Origin: Bacteroidales bacterium UBA3289
GTDB lineage: Bacteria > Bacteroidota > Bacteroidia > Bacteroidales > UBA932
NCBI GenBank assembly: GCA_002361625.1
Contig: DETL01000026.1
Span: 1-35,445 of the forward strand
Reading direction: 5' to 3'
DNA: 35,445 nucleotides
Every line of letters starts with the position of its first letter. Within the stretch, counting starts at the first letter, position 1. Below the pieces are notes generated by a model. It was given only the letters and a program-made list of their open reading frames with translations. It had not been told where the DNA came from and did no database searches. Positions 31,430 through 35,445 of this stretch are shown here, one piece after another. Position numbers and translations under genes: made by a program.

Positions 31430-32690
31430 TGACGAAGCAAAGCATGGGCAGGAAGAACGAGACGTTCACGGCCGGCATGCCCATCACGACGCCCTGGTCG
31501 ATTACCAGCGCCTGAAGCGGGGGCAGGACGGATCCGCCCAGGATAGCCATGATCAGGCCCGCTGCACCGAATTTGGCATCTTCCCCGAGACCTTCCAGCG
31601 CGATGCCGTAGATGGTCGGGAACATCAGGGACATGCAGGCCGAGACGGCGACGAGGCAGTATAGGCCGGCGATTCCCTGCAGGAAGATGACGCCGAGGGT
31701 GCAGGCGATGCCCGCAAAGGCAAAGCAGTAGAGCATCTTCCCGGGCTTGAAGAACTTCATCAGGTAGGTGCAGATAAAGCGGCTGCAACAGAAGATGATC
31801 ATGGCGGCGATGTTGTACTTCTGGGAAAGCACTTCCGCATCGATCTCGCTCATGCCCCGTTCCATGAAGATCCGCGTTCCGTACTGGATGATGAAGGTCC
31901 AGCTCATGATCTGCACGCCCACGTAGAAGAACTGGGCCAGCACGCCCTCTCGGTAGCGGGGGATTCCAAGCAAGTGCTTGAGCGATTCGCCAATGCTGCT
32001 GGTGTTCTCCTCTTTCACTTTAGGCATTTTTACCAGCAGGATCAGCAGGAACATCACCACGATGACGATACCGATGGTGACGTAGGGCTTGATCAGGATG
32101 CCTAGGTCCGCCTGCTTCATCGCCTCGAACTCGGCCTCCGGCAGGTTCGCCCGGGCGGCGGAATCCATCGGATTCAGCCGCGCCTGGATGAAGTTCATCG
32201 CCACGAACATCCCGCACAGGGAGCCGATGGGGTTGAACGACTGGGCGAAGTTCAGGCGCCGGGTGGCCGTTGCCGGGTCGCCCATCGCGAGGATGTACGG
32301 ATTGGCGCTGGTCTCCAGGAAACTGAGTCCGCAGGTGAGGATGAAATAGGCGATGAGGAAAGGCGTGTAAGAGCCCGTGGAACGCGCTGCGATGAACAGG
32401 AAGGCACCGGCCGCATACAGGCCCAGGCCCATCAGGATACCGCTCTTGTACGTGAACCGGCGGATGAACATGGCGGCGGGGAGGGCCATCGCGAAGTAAC
32501 CTCCGTAGAAGGCCACCTGCGTGAGGGTCCCTTGCGTCACGCTCATCCGGAAAATCTTGGAGAATGCCTTCACCATCGGGTTGGTGATGTCGTTGGCGAA
32601 CCCCCACAGCGCAAAGCAGGCGGTGATTAAAATGAATGGCAGTAAATAATTTACGCCTTCATATTTGAAGAAACTGTTTTTCTCTTTCAT
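31386..32690 (-). CDS. fucP: L-fucose:H+ symporter
   Basis: A 434-residue major facilitator with 12 helices. The N-terminal LITACFALWGFANDITNPMVKAFSKIF carries the Asp/Asn pair of the FucP family's first helix, and LSFLETSANPYILAMGDPATATRRLNFAQSFNPIGS is the signature segment with the transport-relevant Glu. SLMFPTIYGIALEGLGEDAKFGAAGL is the matching C-half motif. It imports L-fucose with protons. It lies 3 nt after fucI in one operon, so uptake and isomerisation are co-expressed. Fucose from host mucin is the obvious source in a gut setting. Its 3' end overlaps the convergent glycosyltransferase by 44 nt. Confidence 0.92.
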   Translation of the reverse strand: MKEKNSFFKYEGVNYLLPFILITACFALWGFANDITNPMVKAFSKIFRMSVTQGTLTQVAFYGGYFAMALPAAMFIRRFTYKSGILMGLGLYAAGAFLFIAARSTGSYTPFLIAYFILTCGLSFLETSANPYILAMGDPATATRRLNFAQSFNPIGSLCGMFVAMNFIQARLNPMDSAARANLPEAEFEAMKQADLGILIKPYVTIGIVIVVMFLLILLVKMPKVKEENTSSIGESLKHLLGIPRYREGVLAQFFYVGVQIMSWTFIIQYGTRIFMERGMSEIDAEVLSQKYNIAAMIIFCCSRFICTYLMKFFKPGKMLYCFAFAGIACTLGVIFLQGIAGLYCLVAVSACMSLMFPTIYGIALEGLGEDAKFGAAGLIMAILGGSVLPPLQALVIDQGVVMGMPAVNVSFFLPMLCFVIIALYGLRVHWKRI

Positions 32691-32693
32691 GGA

Positions 32694-34466
32694 CTATTTC
32701 TTGAACAGAGGTCCGTAGGCGGCGCAGGCGCGATAGTCGGCCCCTTCCGGGTCCATGCCGAAGGCACGCCAGGTGGACGGGCGGAAGATGTCCTTCTCCG
32801 GTACGTTGTGCATGCACACGGGGATGCGGAGCATCGAGGCGAGGGTGATCAGGTCGGCACCCACGTGGCCATAGACGATGGCGCCGTGGTTGGCTCCCCA
32901 GTTGTCCATGACGCTGTACACGTCCTTGAACGGACGGCGGGTGGGATCCAGGCGCGGGGCGAACCAGGTCGTAGGCCAGCCCTTGTCGGTGCGCTCGTCC
33001 AGGATGCGGTGCTGCTCCGGGTCGATGTCTACGGTCCAGCCCTCGGCGATCTGCAGGGCGGGTCCCAGGTTCTTGATGAGGTTCAGGCGGATCATCGTGC
33101 AGGGCATGCCGCCCCGGGAGAGGAATTTGGAGGAGAATCCGCCGCCGCGGAAGTATTCGCGGTTTGCCGGAACCCAGACGGTGGCGTCCAGGCAGGCATC
33201 GGCCTCTTCCTGGGAGATCTCCCAGAAGGGTTTCATGGCGGGTTTCCCGTCCTTCATGCAGCGGCCGCTGCCATCGAGGGTGGCCGCGCCGGAGTTGATC
33301 AAGTGGATGATTCCGTTGGCGGCCTGGCCCTCCAGTTTCTTGCCGGTCACGCGCTCCACGGCCTCGGGGCTCCAGTAGGTGCGCACGTCGGCAAAGATGG
33401 CGGGACCTTGCGAAACGAGGTGTCCCAGCAGCATGGAAACGCCGTTGAGCGAGTCGTTTTCGGTCGCAAGGACGAAGGGCTTGCGGACGCCGTTCCAGTC
33501 GAAGGAGGAATTCAGGATGGCTTCGGCGAAGTCGCCGTTGGGATAGAAGTCCGTCCACTGGCGCTGGCCCTGGAAACCGCCCAGGATGGCGTTGTGGCCC
33601 AGGGATTCCTCCCCGAAGCCCATCTCCTTGAGCTTGGGATTGCCCTGCAGGAGGTCGCGGATGATCAGGGCCATCTTGACGACGAAGGCCCAGTCTTCGT
33701 CCTTCTCGGCGCGGGTCTTCTTGAGGTCCTCGCGGTTGCAGATGTCGTCGTATTCCTTGCAGTGGGCCTTGGCCCAGGCGAGGGCTTTCTCGAACTCTTC
33801 GTGGTCGTAGATGCCCTTGTCCATGCGGCGGATGATCTCCACTTCGTCGATGCCCTCGACACGCATGCCCAGGTAGTCCTCGAAGAAGTCCGGATTCACG
33901 ATGGAACCGGCGATGCCCATGCATACGGCGCCGATGGAAAGGTAGGATTTGCCCCGCATGGAGGCGGCGGCGGCGGCGGTGCGGGCGAAGCGGAGGAGCT
34001 TCTCTTCGACATCGGCCGGAATCGTCTGGTTGTCAGCGTCCTGGACGTCATGTCCGTAGATGCCGAAGGCGGGAAGGCCCTTCTGCGCGTGGGCGGCCAG
34101 GACGGCGGCGAGATACACCGCGCCGGGACGCTCCGTTCCGTTGAAGCCCCAGACGGCCTTGATGGTATGCGGGTCCATGTCCATCGTTTCGCTGCCATAG
34201 CACCAGCACGGCGTGACGGTGATGGTGACGGCAACCCCTTCGCGGGCGAATTTCTCCGCACAGGCGGCCGTTTCGGCGACGCGGCCGATGGTGGAGTCGG
34301 CGATGACGCATTCGACGGGAGTGCCGTCGGCGTAGCGGAGTTTGGAAGTGAGGAGGTTGGCAACGGCTTGGGCCATGCCCATGGTCTGGTCCTCGAGGGA
34401 TTCGCGGACGCCGTTCATACGGCCGTCGATGGTGGGCCGGATGCCGATTTTCGGATTCTTGCTCAT
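32694..34466 (-). CDS. fucI: L-fucose isomerase
   Basis: A 590-residue cytoplasmic isomerase, one shorter than the E. coli enzyme. All three Mn2+ ligands are present at the expected offset: Glu336 (ATENDSLNG), Asp360 (IFADVRTYW) and His527 (GANHGAIVYGH), matching E. coli Glu337, Asp361 and His528. The start MSKNPKIGIRPTIDGR is the usual FucI opening; the open frame extends further upstream but only as antisense to secA. The enzyme converts L-fucose to L-fuculose. No fuculokinase or aldolase gene is in the window, so the rest of the pathway must be elsewhere. fucP follows after 3 nt. Confidence 0.95.
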   Translation of the reverse strand: MSKNPKIGIRPTIDGRMNGVRESLEDQTMGMAQAVANLLTSKLRYADGTPVECVIADSTIGRVAETAACAEKFAREGVAVTITVTPCWCYGSETMDMDPHTIKAVWGFNGTERPGAVYLAAVLAAHAQKGLPAFGIYGHDVQDADNQTIPADVEEKLLRFARTAAAAASMRGKSYLSIGAVCMGIAGSIVNPDFFEDYLGMRVEGIDEVEIIRRMDKGIYDHEEFEKALAWAKAHCKEYDDICNREDLKKTRAEKDEDWAFVVKMALIIRDLLQGNPKLKEMGFGEESLGHNAILGGFQGQRQWTDFYPNGDFAEAILNSSFDWNGVRKPFVLATENDSLNGVSMLLGHLVSQGPAIFADVRTYWSPEAVERVTGKKLEGQAANGIIHLINSGAATLDGSGRCMKDGKPAMKPFWEISQEEADACLDATVWVPANREYFRGGGFSSKFLSRGGMPCTMIRLNLIKNLGPALQIAEGWTVDIDPEQHRILDERTDKGWPTTWFAPRLDPTRRPFKDVYSVMDNWGANHGAIVYGHVGADLITLASMLRIPVCMHNVPEKDIFRPSTWRAFGMDPEGADYRACAAYGPLFKK

Positions 34467-34497
34467 ATGCGTTGTTTTGTGGTTACTAGTTTGAACC

Positions 34498-34529
34498 GAA
34501 AGATAGGCATAAATTGTGAAAGATACAAG
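34498..34529 (-). promoter_or_regulatory. Probable promoter of fucIP
   Basis: On the - strand CTTG (34529-34526) is followed by a 20-nt spacer and TATCTTTC (34505-34498). Each box has one mismatch to the Bacteroidetes consensus. The ATG lies 31 nt past the -7 box. No obvious operator repeat is seen. Confidence 0.45.
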
Positions 34530-34553
34530 ATGTCGTTCTAATCTCCTCCCGGA

Positions 34554-34585
34554 TTTGATATTCCGCAGGAAAATATGTACATTTG
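34554..34585 (+). promoter_or_regulatory. Bacteroidetes-type promoter of secA
   Basis: TTTG (34554-34557), a 20-nt spacer and TACATTTG (34578-34585) match the consensus at every fixed position. The secA ATG lies 20 nt past the -7 box. Confidence 0.75.
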
Positions 34586-34605
34586 TAGGATTAAGTTTGT
34601 AAACT

Positions 34606-35445
34606 ATGGCATTGACTGATATACTCAAGAAGGTTTTCGGCTCCAAGTCCGACCGGGACATGAAGCTCGTAAGGCCCATACTGGACAAGATCCTCGCGGC
34701 GTATCCGGCGATCGACGCGCTTTCCAACGATGAGCTCAGGGCCCGCTCCGCGGCCCTCCGCGCCCGTATTCTCGCGGTGGAAGAGCCTTTCGAAAAGCGC
34801 ATTGCGGAAATCAAGGAAGAGCTCGCGAAGGACATTCCCGTCTCCGAGAAAGAGACCCTGGCGACCGAATCCGACAAGCTCGTCAAGGACGAGGACGACG
34901 CCATCGAGAAGATCCTGGACGAAGTCCTTCCCGAGGCCTTCGCCATCATGAAGTCCACCGCCCGCCGTTTCAAGGAGAGCGAACTGATCGAAGTGACCGC
35001 TTCGGACTTCGACAAGGAACTCGCCGCGAAGGGCCGCGACTTCGTGCATATCGACGGGGACAAGGCCATCTGGCAGAACCACTGGCTCGCCGGCGGCAAC
35101 GAGATCACCTGGGACATGGTCCATTACGACGTCCAGCTCATCGGCGGTATCGTCCTGAACGGCTCCCTCAAGACCAACAAGGAGCAACGGGGAAGCATCG
35201 CCGAAATGGCCACCGGTGAGGGCAAGACCCTCGTCGCGACGCTTCCGGTCTTCCTGAACGCGCTCGCCGGCAAGGGCGTGCACGTGGTGACCGTGAACGA
35301 CTACCTGTCCAAGCGTGACTCCGAGTGGATGGGCCCGCTTTACATGTTCCACGGCCTTTCCGTGGACTGTATCGACAAGCACCAGCCCAACTCCGACGAG
35401 CGCAAGCGCGCCTACAACTGCGACATCACCTTCGGTACGAACAAC
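34606..35445 (+). CDS. secA: Protein translocase ATPase SecA (5' part, cut by window end)
   Basis: 280 codons with no stop; the reading frame runs off the window. The start MALTDILKKVFGSKSDRDMK and YPAIDALSNDELRARSAALRARI match Bacteroidetes SecA, including the acidic insertion of about 60 residues (roughly 70-110) that is typical of the phylum. The nucleotide-binding domain follows with QLIGGIVLNG and Walker A MATGEGKT, then VTVNDYLSKRDSEWMGPLY and CDITFGTNN, where the next residues would complete the helicase motif. SecA drives preproteins through SecYEG. It has its own perfect consensus promoter. Confidence 0.95.
   Translation, partial: MALTDILKKVFGSKSDRDMKLVRPILDKILAAYPAIDALSNDELRARSAALRARILAVEEPFEKRIAEIKEELAKDIPVSEKETLATESDKLVKDEDDAIEKILDEVLPEAFAIMKSTARRFKESELIEVTASDFDKELAAKGRDFVHIDGDKAIWQNHWLAGGNEITWDMVHYDVQLIGGIVLNGSLKTNKEQRGSIAEMATGEGKTLVATLPVFLNALAGKGVHVVTVNDYLSKRDSEWMGPLYMFHGLSVDCIDKHQPNSDERKRAYNCDITFGTNN

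Noticed and set aside
34467..35117. Upstream extension of the fucI frame into secA
   Set aside because: The added residues are antisense to secA, and the family-typical MSKNPKIGIRPTIDGR start and a promoter are at 34466 and 34498-34529.

Overview
The window looks like a chromosomal segment of a GC-rich member of the Bacteroidales. Support comes from sigma-ABfr-type promoters (TTTG, about 20 nt, TAnnTTTG), a Bacteroides-type serine palmitoyltransferase, a Bacteroidetes-type SecA start, an L-fucose isomerase/permease pair, and the lack of clear Shine-Dalgarno sequences. Rikenellaceae-like or UBA932-like gut bacteria would fit the base composition, but the exact lineage is a guess. The segment is gene-dense: no gap exceeds about 140 bp, and I see no tRNA, rRNA, CRISPR array or insertion sequence.

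Region 1 (9-8589, + strand) is a tightly overlapping operon: SMR/ArnE-like membrane protein, LolA-like carrier, FabZ-like hot-dog dehydratase, family 2 glycosyltransferase, a giant MMPL exporter fused to a PlsC-type acyltransferase, an alpha/beta-hydrolase, a PaaK-like acyl-CoA ligase and a second acyltransferase. This set resembles the accessory half of aryl-polyene/flexirubin-type clusters, in which an acyl chain is made, attached to a lipid or glycan carrier and exported to the outer membrane. The ketosynthase and ACP genes expected of such a cluster are not in view.

Region 2 (8596-13093) holds an orphan HsdR-N-type nuclease-fold protein and a CCA-adding-type nucleotidyltransferase (+), then gltS, hpf and xerC (-). 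Region 3 (13106-20380, +) carries a GH3 beta-glucosidase lipoprotein, holA, a NatA/NatB-type ABC exporter pair, and a 5'-nucleotidase split into two genes in reversed domain order. Region 4 is spt (sphingolipid synthesis) with yicC (-), diverging from glnS (+).

Region 5 (24189-31429) is a cell-surface glycan locus. On the - strand are a flippase fused to a TupA-like ATP-grasp domain and a TOD1/DUF616 glycosyltransferase-like protein. Divergent from these, on the + strand, are two tandem OafA-like membrane acyltransferases and two family 2 glycosyltransferases, the last containing an in-frame REP-like element. Region 6 is the fucIP operon (-), followed by the 5' part of secA (+), cut by the window end.

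The most notable items are the exporter-acyltransferase fusion operon, the flippase-ATP-grasp fusion, the REP-like insertion inside a glycosyltransferase gene, and several promoters whose -7 box sits 1-8 nt from the start codon, implying leaderless or nearly leaderless mRNAs.
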